Shown here: positions 1 through 8,734 of the stretch, in pieces
Numbering within the stretch: position 1 is the first letter of the stretch
How the letters are laid out: every line of letters begins with the position of its first letter
DNA from: Streptomyces sp. Je 1-369
GTDB lineage: Bacteria; Actinomycetota; Actinomycetes; Streptomycetales; Streptomycetaceae
DNA length: 64,000 bases
Direction: 5' to 3'
NCBI RefSeq assembly: GCF_026810505.1
Contig: NZ_CP101750.1
Coordinates: 3,253,254-3,317,253 of the forward strand
Notes under the pieces: generated by a model
What the model was told of the DNA's origin: nothing
Database searches by the model: none
What the model saw: the letters and a program-made list of their open reading frames with translations, nothing else
Made by a program: the position numbers and the translations under genes

Positions 1-19
1 TTGCCGTCGGAGCTCGTCG

Positions 20-57
20 TGGACTGACCTGGTGGACTGACCCGGTGGACTGACCTA
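20..57. repeat. 13-bp tandem repeat, three copies, at the 3' end of the GH18 gene
   Basis: The unit TGGACTGACC followed by three bases recurs at 20, 33 and 46. The last copy abuts the stop codon of the chitinase-like gene (minus strand, CTA at 55-57). It looks like replication-slippage duplication; no function is visible. Confidence 0.8.
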
Positions 58-1107
58 CTTGTACGCGGCGAACGCCTTCGTGAACGCCAGCGGCTGCTGC
101 TCGATCGACGAGCACGTCGGCTGCGCGGAGCCGGACGCGCCGCCCTCGCAGGCCTTGTCGCGGGTCGAGGACCACATCGAGAGCCAGGCGAGGTCCTTCT
201 CCTCGGCGAACCGCACGAGCTCGGCGGCGTCGTCGGCCTTGAAGACCTCCGTCGTCACGTCGTTGACGCCGATCATCGGGGTGACGGCGACGGCCTGCCA
301 GGCGGCCTTGTCGGAGAGGCCGAGGGCGGTCCTCATCTGCTTCTGCGTGGCGGTGGCGGCCTGGACGGCGTACTTGCCCATGTCGCCGCTGTACGAGGGT
401 CCGTAGTCCATGGCCATGATGTTCACCGCGTCGACCTTCACGCCGTTCTTCTTCGCGTTGGCGAGCAGGTCGACGCCGGGCTGGGTCAGGCCCTCGGGCA
501 TCACGGGCAGCGTGAACGACACGTTCAGGTCCGGGTGCCGCTTCTGGAGCTGCGCGATCGCCTGGGAGCGGCGGGTGTTGGCCGCGGTGTCGGGCAGCGC
601 GGCGCCCTCGATGTCGAAGTCGACCTTGGTCAGCTCGTACGCGTCGACGACCTTGCCGTAGGCCTCGGCGAGGGCGTCGGTTCTGTCGCACTTGAGGCCG
701 AGTTCGGAGCCCGCGGCGCCGCCGAAGGAGACGCGGACGTCGCCGCCCTTGGCGCGCAGGCCGTCGATCTGCGCGGCCACCTTGTCGTCGCCGAGGCCGG
801 TGGCGCCGCCCCAGAGCGGCTCGCAGCCGCCGCCGGAGGTGACGAAGGCGAGGTTGAACTCCTTCACGCCGGTCTTCTCCGCGGTGCCGAGGAGGTCGTA
901 GGCCGGGGCGAGGGAGGTGTCGACGAAGGGGGCGAACTTGGCGGGGGCGGCGGGGGCCGCGGCCTTGCTGGGGTTCTCCGCCGGGGCCTTCGTCGCCAGC
1001 GCCGTGCCGGAGAAGAGGAAGGCGCCGCCGCCGACGAGGGACGCGGCGACGAGTCCGCCGATGACCTTGGTCCGGGTGCTCACCGTGCGCCGGTGCGTGC
1101 TGCTCAT
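55..1107 (-). CDS. Secreted GH18 chitinase-like protein
   Basis: This is a 350-residue exported protein of glycoside hydrolase family 18, which cleaves chitin-type beta-1,4-GlcNAc chains by substrate-assisted catalysis. An N-terminal signal region (basic start, hydrophobic stretch about 15-38) is followed by an Ala/Pro linker and one catalytic domain. The family motif is visible as VDFDIEG at 162-168, giving D163, D165 and the proton donor E167. The SFGG strand (127-130) and AMDYGP loop also fit a GH18 barrel. No carbohydrate-binding module is present, so it is a compact single-domain enzyme. I see no DasR-type operator in the 255 bp upstream. It could be inactive or specific for another GlcNAc glycan, but the catalytic residues are intact. 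Confidence 0.85.
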   Translation of the reverse strand: MSSTHRRTVSTRTKVIGGLVAASLVGGGAFLFSGTALATKAPAENPSKAAAPAAPAKFAPFVDTSLAPAYDLLGTAEKTGVKEFNLAFVTSGGGCEPLWGGATGLGDDKVAAQIDGLRAKGGDVRVSFGGAAGSELGLKCDRTDALAEAYGKVVDAYELTKVDFDIEGAALPDTAANTRRSQAIAQLQKRHPDLNVSFTLPVMPEGLTQPGVDLLANAKKNGVKVDAVNIMAMDYGPSYSGDMGKYAVQAATATQKQMRTALGLSDKAAWQAVAVTPMIGVNDVTTEVFKADDAAELVRFAEEKDLAWLSMWSSTRDKACEGGASGSAQPTCSSIEQQPLAFTKAFAAYK

Positions 1108-1362
1108 CGCGTTCCTGCCTTAGCTGTACGGGGGTGGGGGCGTGTGGGGTGCGATCAAGCTAGCCCCGCCGGAAACGACAAAACGGTTATCCGGGCGCCG
1201 AGTTGAGGTTCTTAGGGTGCGCTTAAGGAAGGGATGGGGGCCGATTAAGGGCCCTGCGCCGAGAGGTGGCGAAGCCGCCCCACCCTTAACGTAAGGATGG
1301 AAAACGTCGCATTACCGGCGAATTGCACCCGCTGCGCCGTCGGCAAACGGAGAAAGGGAAAC

Positions 1363-1872
1363 ATGACTGGTCCGTACAGCAGGGCACTGGTCCCGGGAAT
1401 CGTTCTCCTCGTGACGCTCCCGGCCTGCCCGCCGACGCCCGCGTGGGCCTCATCCGCACCCGTACCTGCACCCGCGCCCACCCAGTGGCGCCCCCGCGCC
1501 ACCGCCCTCGTCGACGAGATCAACCGGCGCAGAGCCGGGGCCGGATGCCGTCCCGTACGGCTGCGGATCACCCTCAGCAAGGCCGCTCAGCGGCACAGCG
1601 CCGACATGTCACGCCACAAGCGCCTCAGCCACACCGGATCCGACGGCAGCCGCCCGCCAGGACGCATGCGGGCCGCCGGGTTCCGGGTGGGCCCCACCGG
1701 CGAGGTCATCGCGTCGGGACCGGACACGGCACGCGCCGCCGTACGGACGTGGCTGCGCAGCCCGTCCCACCGGACCGTCGTCCTCACCTGCCGCTACACC
1801 GACGCGGGCGTCGGCGTGGCCCGTGGCCCCGGCGGCCCGTGGTGGACGCTGGACCTGGCCGCACGCCGCTGA
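1363..1872 (+). CDS. Secreted CAP/SCP-domain protein
   Basis: A 169-residue exported protein with a hydrophobic signal segment (about residues 8-28) and a C-terminal CAP (cysteine-rich secretory, SCP-like) domain. The CAP core is seen in the run RHSADMSRHK...LSHTGSDGS, which carries the two conserved histidines, followed by R-x2-AGF and a degenerate GEN-type motif reading GEVIASG. I chose the ATG at 1363 because GAGAAAGGGA lies just upstream; an upstream in-frame ATG at 1297 would add 22 residues that do not look like a signal peptide. In bacteria the CAP fold is common in secreted proteins whose substrates are mostly unknown. It is divergent from the GH18 gene. Confidence 0.75.
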   Translation: MTGPYSRALVPGIVLLVTLPACPPTPAWASSAPVPAPAPTQWRPRATALVDEINRRRAGAGCRPVRLRITLSKAAQRHSADMSRHKRLSHTGSDGSRPPGRMRAAGFRVGPTGEVIASGPDTARAAVRTWLRSPSHRTVVLTCRYTDAGVGVARGPGGPWWTLDLAARR

Positions 1873-1895
1873 GCACCGGCCCGGAACCCAGCGAC

Positions 1896-3284
1896 TCAGG
1901 CCGCGCCGGTCGGGCGCTTGCGGCGGCGTACCGCGGGGCCGCGGTGGCCCCGGCGCCCCTCTCCGGGGCGGCGCGCGTCCAGCTGTATCCAGAGGCGGAC
2001 CTCTGTGCCGCCGAGGACCGAGCTGCCGATGCGGAGGTCGCCGCCCGTGGACTCGGCGAGGCGGCGCACGATGTCGAGGCCGAGGCCCGTGGAGCCGTCC
2101 TCGCCGGAGCCCGCGCCGCGGGCGAGCGCGGCCTCGGGGTCGGCGATGCCGGGGCCCGCGTCGGAGACGAGCACGATCACGGCGTCCTCCCCGTTGTGGA
2201 CGTCCACCGAGAACGCAGTGCCCTCGGCGGTGTGCCGGAAGACGTTGCCGAGCAGCGCGTCGAGGGCGGCGACCAGTTCGGGGCGGGCGACGGGGATGCG
2301 GACAGGACGGTCGACGCCCGCCACCCGGACCTCGCGCCCCTCGTCCTCCGCGAGCGCCGACCAGAAGGCCATCCGCTCCCGGATCACCTCGGCGGCGTCG
2401 CAGCCCGTGCCGGGCCCTGCCGTCGCCGTCTGCGGTTTCGCGTCGCGGGCGGTGCGGATGATCGTGTCGACCTCGCGCTCCAGCGTCTCGACGGCGGTAC
2501 GGGTCTGTTCGGCCGCCGGGCCCTCGCCCAGCGACGCCGCGTTGAGCCGCAGCACCGTCAGCGGGGTCCGCAGGCGGTGGGAGAGGTCGGCGGCGAGCTC
2601 CCGTTCGTTGGCGAGGAGTTGGACGACCTGGTCGGCCATCGAGTTGAACGCCACCGCGGCGAGCCTCAGTTCGGTCGGCCCCTCCTCCGGGACCCGCGCC
2701 CCCAGCTTTCCCTCGCCGAGGTCGTGCGCGGCGCCCACCAGCCGCTTGGCGGGCTGCACCATACGTACGCCCAACCGGTCCGCGACCGCCACCGAGCCGA
2801 TGATCAGGGCGACGCCGACGCCCGCGAGCACCACCCACGCGGTGGTCACGCCGTTGCTGACCTCGGCCTCGGGAACATAGATCTCCACGACGGCCGTGCC
2901 CGAGCTGAGCGCGGTCGGCTGGAGCACCACGAAGCCGCCGGGGACCCCGGTGGTCCTGGCCCTGCCCTCCTTGCGGGTGGCCTCGACCGCGCGCGCCCCG
3001 GCCCGCGGGTCGCCGACCTCGAACGCCTCGGTGTCCCCGACGGCCGGCACGTACACGGCCATCCGTCCGTCGCCGCCCGCCTCCGACGAGGCGACGGCCC
3101 GGGTGAGCTCCGCGCGGTCGGTGGTGATGGAGAGGGTGGGGCCCATGCCCGCGCCGTGCCGTTCCGCGTTCGAGATGGCGCGGTCCCTGGCCATCTCCTT
3201 CACGACGAGCCCGAGCGGTACCGCGAAGGCCACCACGACCATCGTGGTGACGGCGAGGCAGACCTTGACCAGGGCCCATCTCAC
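1896..3284 (-). CDS. Two-component sensor histidine kinase (OmpR-type partner)
   Basis: A 462-residue membrane histidine kinase with two transmembrane segments (about residues 6-30 and 150-172), a short extracytoplasmic loop between them, a HAMP region, a phosphoacceptor H-box (ADLSHRLRTPL) and an ATPase domain with the G-box SDAGPGIAD. The start is the GTG whose GTGA overlaps the TGA stop of the upstream response regulator, so the pair is translationally coupled. The longer ORF extending into the regulator is not needed. The signal sensed is not evident from the sequence. Confidence 0.88.
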   Translation of the reverse strand: MRWALVKVCLAVTTMVVVAFAVPLGLVVKEMARDRAISNAERHGAGMGPTLSITTDRAELTRAVASSEAGGDGRMAVYVPAVGDTEAFEVGDPRAGARAVEATRKEGRARTTGVPGGFVVLQPTALSSGTAVVEIYVPEAEVSNGVTTAWVVLAGVGVALIIGSVAVADRLGVRMVQPAKRLVGAAHDLGEGKLGARVPEEGPTELRLAAVAFNSMADQVVQLLANERELAADLSHRLRTPLTVLRLNAASLGEGPAAEQTRTAVETLEREVDTIIRTARDAKPQTATAGPGTGCDAAEVIRERMAFWSALAEDEGREVRVAGVDRPVRIPVARPELVAALDALLGNVFRHTAEGTAFSVDVHNGEDAVIVLVSDAGPGIADPEAALARGAGSGEDGSTGLGLDIVRRLAESTGGDLRIGSSVLGGTEVRLWIQLDARRPGEGRRGHRGPAVRRRKRPTGAA

Positions 3285-3985
3285 AGCTGTGGCTCCGGCA
3301 CCGGCGGCTCCAGCTTCACGCCGACGCCGCGCAGTGTGTGGAGGTAGCGGGGCCGGGCGGCCGTTTCGCCCAGTTTCCTGCGCAGCCACGACAGATGTAC
3401 GTCGATGGTCTGGTCGTCGCCGTAGCTCTGCTGCCAGACCTCGGCGAGCAGTTCCTTGCGCGGTACGACGACGCCGGGCCGCCCGGCGAGGAAGGCGAGC
3501 AGGTCGAACTCGCGCCGCGTCAGGTCGAGCCGCGCGCCGTCCAGCTCGGCCTGGCGGCGCAGCGGGTCGATGCTGAGCCCGCCGACCTGGAGCACGTTGC
3601 TCGGCGGCGCCTCACCGGCCGTGACGCGCGCGCGGCGCAGCACGGCGGCCATGCGGGCCGACAGGTGCTCCACGGAGAACGGCTTGGTGAGGTAGTCGTC
3701 GGCGCCGTCGTTGAGGAGCCGGACGATCTCCGCCTCGTCGTCCCGCGCGGTGGCGATGATCACGGGGACGTCCGTGATGCCGCGGAGCATCTTCAGCGCC
3801 TCCGACCCGTCGAGGTCGGGCAGCCCCAGATCCAGGATCACCACGTCGAAACGGAAATGGGCGACCTCCCGCAGCGCCTCCAGGGCGGTGCCGACGCTGC
3901 GCACGGTGTGCGATGCCTCGGTCAGATGCCGGATGAGAGCGGAGCGTACGAACTGGTCATCCTCGACGACGAGCACACTTGCCAT
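3281..3985 (-). CDS. OmpR/PhoB-family response regulator
   Basis: A 234-residue regulator beginning MASVLVVEDDQF. The receiver domain (1-120) has the acidic pair E8-D9-D10, the phosphorylatable aspartate in VVILDLGLPDLDG and the conserved lysine in DYLTKPF. The C-terminal winged-helix DNA-binding domain has the typical LDLTRREFDLLAFLA and IDVHLSWLRRKLG runs. It is the first gene of an operon with the histidine kinase, sharing a 4-bp overlap. Its targets are unknown; it is divergent from the small secreted-protein gene at 4073, which is a plausible target by position only. Confidence 0.9.
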   Translation of the reverse strand: MASVLVVEDDQFVRSALIRHLTEASHTVRSVGTALEALREVAHFRFDVVILDLGLPDLDGSEALKMLRGITDVPVIIATARDDEAEIVRLLNDGADDYLTKPFSVEHLSARMAAVLRRARVTAGEAPPSNVLQVGGLSIDPLRRQAELDGARLDLTRREFDLLAFLAGRPGVVVPRKELLAEVWQQSYGDDQTIDVHLSWLRRKLGETAARPRYLHTLRGVGVKLEPPVPEPQL

Positions 3986-4072
3986 GGGCGGCACCGTACG
4001 CCATACGGCGGAACGTGGTCTTCCCCGGGAAGCCTCCCCGGAAGTGTGCGGCGTGGTGCAGTATGGCCCGCG

Positions 4073-4618
4073 ATGCACAGAGGACTCGTACACGGAATCG
4101 CATGGTCGCTCGCCACGGGCGCGGCGGTCACGCTGTCCTGGTGGGGCGTCCACACGGTGATGGCGGGCACGGCGTACGACCCGCCGCGCGCCCTGCCCCT
4201 GGCCGCGGACGACGGCGGCGGCCAGGACCCGGCGGAGCCGCTCGCCTCCTCGACGCACCGCCGCCCCGAGTCCTCGCCGTCGAGGAAACCCACGAAGTCA
4301 CGGACTTCGCCGAAGCCGTCGAGAACACCCACGGCGTCCGGCACCCACTCCGAGAAGCCGCCCCCGCCCGACCCGACGAACTCCGGCACCGGCACCGGCA
4401 CGGTGAGGAGCTACAGCACCCCGGGCGGCCGGGTCGTCTTCGACCTCGGCAAGGACGCGGCGACGCTGGTCTCGGCGACCCCGGCGACGGGCTGGTCGGT
4501 CCAGACGTGGAAGCAGGACAAATGGATCCGCGTGGAGTTCACGGGCGGCGCGGCGAGGGTGTCGGTGTTCTGCACGTGGCACGACACGGCGCCGCGGGTG
4601 GAGATCGACAAGTACTGA
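4073..4618 (+). CDS. Membrane-anchored or secreted protein with Ser/Thr/Pro linker, unknown function
   Basis: A 181-residue protein I do not recognise. A hydrophobic segment (about residues 8-30) acts as signal or anchor. It is followed by an acidic patch and a low-complexity linker rich in Ser, Thr, Pro and Lys (about 55-105). The compact C-terminal part of about 75 residues ends near a CTWHDTAPRVEIDKY tail and looks like a small beta-rich extracellular domain. The ATG at 4073 is 87 bp from the divergent response-regulator start, so the two may share control. The longer frame running upstream is the shadow of that regulator. Confidence 0.65.
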   Translation: MHRGLVHGIAWSLATGAAVTLSWWGVHTVMAGTAYDPPRALPLAADDGGGQDPAEPLASSTHRRPESSPSRKPTKSRTSPKPSRTPTASGTHSEKPPPPDPTNSGTGTGTVRSYSTPGGRVVFDLGKDAATLVSATPATGWSVQTWKQDKWIRVEFTGGAARVSVFCTWHDTAPRVEIDKY

Positions 4619-4637
4619 ACGCGCCGGTTCTGCCTGC

Positions 4638-5498
4638 TCAGCGGAAGACCGACGGTGGCGGCGCGGGTGACGCGACGGCGGCGGCGTCGGTGACGGCTGC
4701 TGCTCCCCCGCTGAAGTCGAGGAGTCCGCGGCCGTGTTCGACCCGGCCGGGGTGCGGGTCGCCCGCACAGCGCCGGGTCAGTTCGGCGACGGGCAGCGCG
4801 CGGTCGGAGGCGAGCAGCACGGCGTTGCCGAAGCGTTTGCCGCGGAGCACGGCGGGGTCGGCGGCGAGTGCGAGTTCGGGGAAGAGCGCGGCGGCGGTGG
4901 CGAGCTGGCCGCGCAGGTGCGCGAGCGGGGGGCCGTCGGCGAGGTTCGCCGCGTAGTACCCGCCGGGTTTCAGGACCCTGCGGACGTCGGCGAGGAATTC
5001 GGTGCTGGTGAGGTGGGCGGGGGTGCGGGCCCCGCTGAAGACGTCGGCGATGACGAGGTCCGCCCAGCCGTCGGTGACCTTGGCGAGGCCTTCGCGGGCG
5101 TCGGTGCCGCGTACGCGGACGCGCGTCTGGGGGTCCAACGGCAGTTCACGGCGGACGAGTTGGACGAGGGCGGTGTCGCGCTCGACGATCTGCTGGGTGG
5201 AGCGGGGGCGGGTCGCGGCGACGTAGCGGGCGAGGGTGAAGGCGCCGCCGCCGAGGTGCAGGGCGTGGACGGGCTTGCCGGGCGGGGCGACGAGGTCGGC
5301 GATGTGGCCGATCCTGCGCTGGTACTCGAAGTCGAGGTACGCGGGGTCGTCGAGGTCGACGTGGGACTGCGGCGCGCCGTCGACGAGCAGCGTCCAGGCG
5401 CGGGCCCTGTCCCGGTCCGGTATGAGCTCGGCGAGCCCGCCGTCGACTTCTTCCACGACGGCTTCCCGCGCTTCCCGGGACCGCTTGTTCCTTGCCAT
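4638..5498 (-). CDS. Spermidine-synthase-like SAM-dependent methyltransferase-fold protein
   Basis: A 286-residue soluble protein with the Rossmann core of the spermidine synthase/class I methyltransferase superfamily. Motif I reads LHLGGGAFTLARY and motif IV-like DLVIADVFSGART follows, then KPGGYYAANLAD. Actinobacterial proteins of this type usually lack the full polyamine synthase pocket, so the reaction is unassigned; many are annotated 'spermidine synthase' or 'fused MFS/spermidine synthase' without proof. The N terminus is highly charged and the C terminus is Ala/Pro-rich. It converges on the gene at 4073 with a 19-bp gap, and no operon partner is evident. Confidence 0.75.
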   Translation of the reverse strand: MARNKRSREAREAVVEEVDGGLAELIPDRDRARAWTLLVDGAPQSHVDLDDPAYLDFEYQRRIGHIADLVAPPGKPVHALHLGGGAFTLARYVAATRPRSTQQIVERDTALVQLVRRELPLDPQTRVRVRGTDAREGLAKVTDGWADLVIADVFSGARTPAHLTSTEFLADVRRVLKPGGYYAANLADGPPLAHLRGQLATAAALFPELALAADPAVLRGKRFGNAVLLASDRALPVAELTRRCAGDPHPGRVEHGRGLLDFSGGAAAVTDAAAVASPAPPPSVFR

Positions 5499-5559
5499 CA
5501 GCCCATTATCGGCGCACTGGGACGGCGGGGCCCGCCGGAGGGCCGATCACGGCAGGTGA

Positions 5560-6114
5560 TCAGCGGCAGTTGTCCGCCGCTTCGATCGTGCGGGCCGCCT
5601 GGCCCAGCGCCGCCCGCAGGACGGCCGGATCGGTGACCGGGTCGTTCTCGCCGTCCGGGGGGAGCAGCCAGCCGGTGCCCGCGACCGGCGGGTCCGGGAC
5701 GACGGGTCCCGTGGGGCCCGGCTCCGGGTCCGCGTACACGCTCATGCCACGCCCGAACGTCTGCGTACACGCGCTGCCCGGCAGGTCCCAGCCGTCGGCG
5801 GTGCCGGGCGGCACGAGGAAGCCGAGGGTGTCGCAGCCGCCGTCGTGCAGAACGGGGCCGATCGTGTCGGCCGCGCCGCGGCGCAGGATGTCGACCGCTT
5901 CGAGTCCCTGCCTCGCCGGGACGGTGACCAGGTCGCAGCACTCGTCGTCGCAGGGCTCCGCGCCGGGGGGCGGGGCGCTGCCCTCCGGGGTGGGCCAGTG
6001 CCGCGCGGTCGTGCGGGACGCCTGGGGTGTCCGGGACGCCCGGGGCGCCGCGGACGGGCCGCTCGCGCCGCGCCCCGTAAGGGAGTCGTTGTTCTCCGTG
6101 CCGATCTCCAACAA
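5560..6114 (-). CDS. Conserved actinobacterial protein of unknown function
   Basis: A 184-residue protein. The start is TTG (TTGTTGGAG) placed about 8 nt after a strong GAGGAGG, which decides the N terminus. A Cys-containing acidic cluster (ECCDL) is followed by a region reading LGFLVPPGTADGWDLPGS and a GTGWLLPP motif. These phrases faintly recall the non-catalytic relatives of the actinobacterial primase-polymerase N-terminal family, but I see no active-site triad and make no functional claim. It is divergent from the TPR/HTH regulator at 6417 across a 302-bp gap. Confidence 0.6.
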   Translation of the reverse strand: MLEIGTENNDSLTGRGASGPSAAPRASRTPQASRTTARHWPTPEGSAPPPGAEPCDDECCDLVTVPARQGLEAVDILRRGAADTIGPVLHDGGCDTLGFLVPPGTADGWDLPGSACTQTFGRGMSVYADPEPGPTGPVVPDPPVAGTGWLLPPDGENDPVTDPAVLRAALGQAARTIEAADNCR

Positions 6115-6416
6115 GGAAACCCCTCCTCGCCCGTGCGGCAGCAGCCCTGCTCCCGCTCGTCATGGTTCAACGCGGCGAGACGTCGACGGGCACTGCGGCG
6201 CGCCGCCGCAAAGGATGGCAGATCATGGCGGATCGCGGGCGAGATATCCGATTTGTAGTCAAACCCTGCGTGGTGGTCCCGTCACAGAGGGTACGTTCGT
6301 GCTCCGCCGGAACAGGGGCAGCCCGCGAGTAATCCCGTGCGCGGGCGCGGCGTGCCCGTGCGCGAGCGTGCACCATCCGGCACGATCCGGCACGATCCGC
6401 ACGAGAGGGTCCGGCC
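6115..6416. other. Divergent intergenic region
   Basis: About 300 bp between two divergent genes. It includes a comparatively AT-rich stretch around 6240-6275 (GAGATATCCGATTTGTAGTC) that probably holds the promoters. No RNA gene, strong hairpin or credible small ORF was recognised. Confidence 0.5.
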
Positions 6417-7826
6417 ATGGCGTCGTCACCGATGACATCGTCAACTCAGTCCCCACGACCGAACCTTGTTTTCCGGCAGCTCCGCGGACAGCGCTCGCCA
6501 GGCGAGTTCGCGGCGGCGGTCCGGCGCGCCGCCCGCGAGATCGGCGAGCGTGTCAGCTGCGACGCGCGCTACGTGGGGCGCGTGGAGGCGGGCGAGATCC
6601 GCTGCCCCAACTACGCCTACGAGCGGGTGTTCCTGCACATGTTCCCCGGCCGGACCCTGGCGGACCTCGGGTTCGCCCCCCGCGCCCTGGTGCGCGGAAG
6701 GGGGGCACGCGCAGAGCCGGAGCCTCACCGGGCCCCGCAGCCCCAGCAGCCCCCACAGTCCCAGCAGTACGCGGTCCAGACCCACGAGGAGAGCGACGTG
6801 CGGCGTCGCGCGTTCATGACCGGCTCGACGGCCACCGTGGCCGCGGCCCTGGGGCCCATCGGCCTCACCCTCGGCGACCCGGCGGAGGCGGCCGCACGGC
6901 ACGGCCGACGGGTCGGCGAGGCAGAGGTCCACGCGGTCGAGGAGGCCGTACGCAGGATCAGGCTGCTCGACGACCGGCACGGCGCCGGCGGGCTCTACCG
7001 GCGCGCGGCCGCGCCCCTGCGCGCCGCGTACGCCCTGCTCGACGCGGGGACGACGACCCGGCAGACCACCTCGGACCGGCTGCACGCGGGCGCCGGGGAA
7101 CTGGCGATCTCCGTCGGCTGGCTCGCGCACGACTCGGGCCGCATCGACGACGCCCGCTCGCACTACGCCGAGGCCCTCGCGACGGCCCGCGTCTACGGTG
7201 ACGCCGCCCTGGAGGCACACGCCTTCTGCAACACCGCCTTCCTCGCACGCGACGCGGGGCGCCCGAGGGAGGCGGTACGGGCCGCGCAGGCGGCCACCCG
7301 TGCCGCCCGCCACCTCGGCTCGCACCGGCTGAGCTCCCTCGTCGCACTGCGCGAGGCGGGGGGCTGGGCGGGGCTCGGCGACCGCGCGGGGTGCGAGCAG
7401 GCGCTGTCCCGCGCCCACGGCCTCTTCGACCGGGGCGCCGGGGACGACGATCCGGAGTGGATGAGCTTCTACGGCCCGGCCGAGCTCGCGGGCCTCGAGG
7501 CGCAGTGCTGGTCGGCGCTCGGCGAGTGGGGGCGGGCCGCGGGACACGCCCGGCTCGCCTCGTCCGTCGCGTCCTCGCAGACCCCGCAGTTCACCCGGAA
7601 CATCGCGCTGTACACCGCGGAGCTCGCCGACGACCTGGCCCGCTCGGGCCGTCCCGACGAGTCGGCGGAGGCGGGGCTGCGGGTCCTCGCGCTCCTCGGC
7701 GAGGTGCAGTCCTCACGCATCCAGTCGATGCTCGCGACGACGGCGCGGCTGCTCCTGCCGCACCGCAGCGCCACCGGGGTGAGCGAGTTCCTGGAGCAGC
7801 ACGCGGGCCTGCGGGGCGCGGGGTGA
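6417..7826 (+). CDS. TPR-containing regulator of the NsdA/sporulation-associated type
   Basis: A 469-residue protein. The first 90 residues resemble a degenerate XRE-like helix-turn-helix. A Pro/Gln-rich linker (about 100-120) and a Tat-like RRRAFMTGS segment come next, then a helical array with tetratricopeptide character (LAISVGWLAHDSGRIDDARSHY, AFCNTAFLARDAGRPREAV). This architecture is typical of the large actinobacterial family that includes NsdA, a negative regulator of differentiation in Streptomyces coelicolor, and other sporulation-associated TPR proteins. I assign the family only, not orthology. The internal twin-arginine-like motif is common in this family and need not mean export. 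The gene stops inside an 18-bp tandem repeat. Confidence 0.75.
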   Translation: MASSPMTSSTQSPRPNLVFRQLRGQRSPGEFAAAVRRAAREIGERVSCDARYVGRVEAGEIRCPNYAYERVFLHMFPGRTLADLGFAPRALVRGRGARAEPEPHRAPQPQQPPQSQQYAVQTHEESDVRRRAFMTGSTATVAAALGPIGLTLGDPAEAAARHGRRVGEAEVHAVEEAVRRIRLLDDRHGAGGLYRRAAAPLRAAYALLDAGTTTRQTTSDRLHAGAGELAISVGWLAHDSGRIDDARSHYAEALATARVYGDAALEAHAFCNTAFLARDAGRPREAVRAAQAATRAARHLGSHRLSSLVALREAGGWAGLGDRAGCEQALSRAHGLFDRGAGDDDPEWMSFYGPAELAGLEAQCWSALGEWGRAAGHARLASSVASSQTPQFTRNIALYTAELADDLARSGRPDESAEAGLRVLALLGEVQSSRIQSMLATTARLLLPHRSATGVSEFLEQHAGLRGAG

Positions 7827-7883
7827 CCCCGTGTCGTGGGGTGACCCCCTGTCGTGGGGTGACCCCGTGTCGTGGGGTGACCC
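7820..7883. repeat. 18-bp tandem repeat spanning the stop codon of the TPR regulator
   Basis: GGGGTGACCC(C) recurs at 7820, 7838, 7856 and 7874 (period 18), separated by TGTCGT-type spacers. The first copy contains the TGA stop of the preceding gene (7824-7826), and each copy is itself nearly palindromic. The array ends beside the stop of the convergent phosphatase gene. Confidence 0.9.
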
Positions 7884-7885
7884 GT

Positions 7886-8479
7886 CTACGCCAGGTGGCC
7901 CGTCTCGTTCCACGCCTCGATCGCGGGCTCTCCATAGGCCCAGCCCAGGACCGAGAGGGACGTCGGGTTGAGGCGGATGCGGGCGGCGAACTCGATGCCG
8001 AAGCCGAGCCAGCGCGCTCCGATGACCCGCAGGATGTGGCCGTGCGCGAAGACCAGGACGTCGCGGTCGGCGCTCCTGGCCCACTCCACGACCTCGTCCG
8101 CGCGCGCGGAGACCTGCGTGAGCGTCTCGCCCTCCGGCACGCCGTCGCGCCAGATGAACCAGCCGGGGCGGACCGCCTGGATGTCGGCGGGCGTCATCCC
8201 GTCGTACTGGCCGTAGTCGAACTCCATGAGCGCGTCCCACGGGGTGGCGCGGTCACCGAAACCGGCGATCTCGCAGGTCTCCCGCGCGCGGGACAGCGGA
8301 CTCGTGCGCACTTCGACATCCGGTAGGCCGTCGTAGGGCGCACGGTGCAGCCGCTCCCCCAGGAGCTTCGCGCCGCGCCGGCCCTCTTCGAGGAGGGGGA
8401 TGTCGGTCCTGCCGGTGTGCTTCCCGGACAGCGACCACTCCGTCTGTCCATGCCTGGCCAGCAGGATGCGGGGTGCCAT
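7886..8479 (-). CDS. Histidine phosphatase superfamily protein
   Basis: A 197-residue cytoplasmic protein of the phosphoglycerate-mutase-like branch 1 histidine phosphatases. The catalytic [10 protein letters not shown] motif is at residues 6-15, with the second conserved arginine in [10 protein letters not shown], an acidic EFDYGQYDG segment and the distal histidine in [11 protein letters not shown]. The ATG at 8479 follows TTGGAGAG. Related actinobacterial enzymes dephosphorylate small metabolites or act as acid phosphatases; the substrate here cannot be told. It is convergent with the TPR regulator. Confidence 0.88.
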   Translation of the reverse strand: MAPRILLARHGQTEWSLSGKHTGRTDIPLLEEGRRGAKLLGERLHRAPYDGLPDVEVRTSPLSRARETCEIAGFGDRATPWDALMEFDYGQYDGMTPADIQAVRPGWFIWRDGVPEGETLTQVSARADEVVEWARSADRDVLVFAHGHILRVIGARWLGFGIEFAARIRLNPTSLSVLGWAYGEPAIEAWNETGHLA

Positions 8480-8734
8480 GGGGATCTCTCCAAGTCGTAC
8501 ACATGCCGTTCCGGCCACGGACGCCGGTGACACTTTTGATGCTATTTACGGACAGCGGGCGACTGCCCCCTCCATCATCACCCACCCGCGGCAGCCGACC
8601 GGCCCCGCCTGGCAACCCGGTCGCCGATCTCTGCGTCTAAGACGACCGGGGGATGCCTCGACCACCCTGGCGTGCGCCGTAAAGTGAGGCCGCGGTATAT
8701 GCCGCATGAACAGAGACGATGGGGGACCTACCGG

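Noticed and set aside
1323..3347. A 674-codon plus-strand ORF across the CAP and kinase genes
   Set aside because: Its protein is low in complexity, rich in Arg/Ala/Gly/His and mirrors the well-supported histidine kinase on the other strand.
7820..7883. CRISPR array
   Set aside because: The period is 18 bp with 6-8 bp identical spacers; there are no unique spacers and no cas genes.
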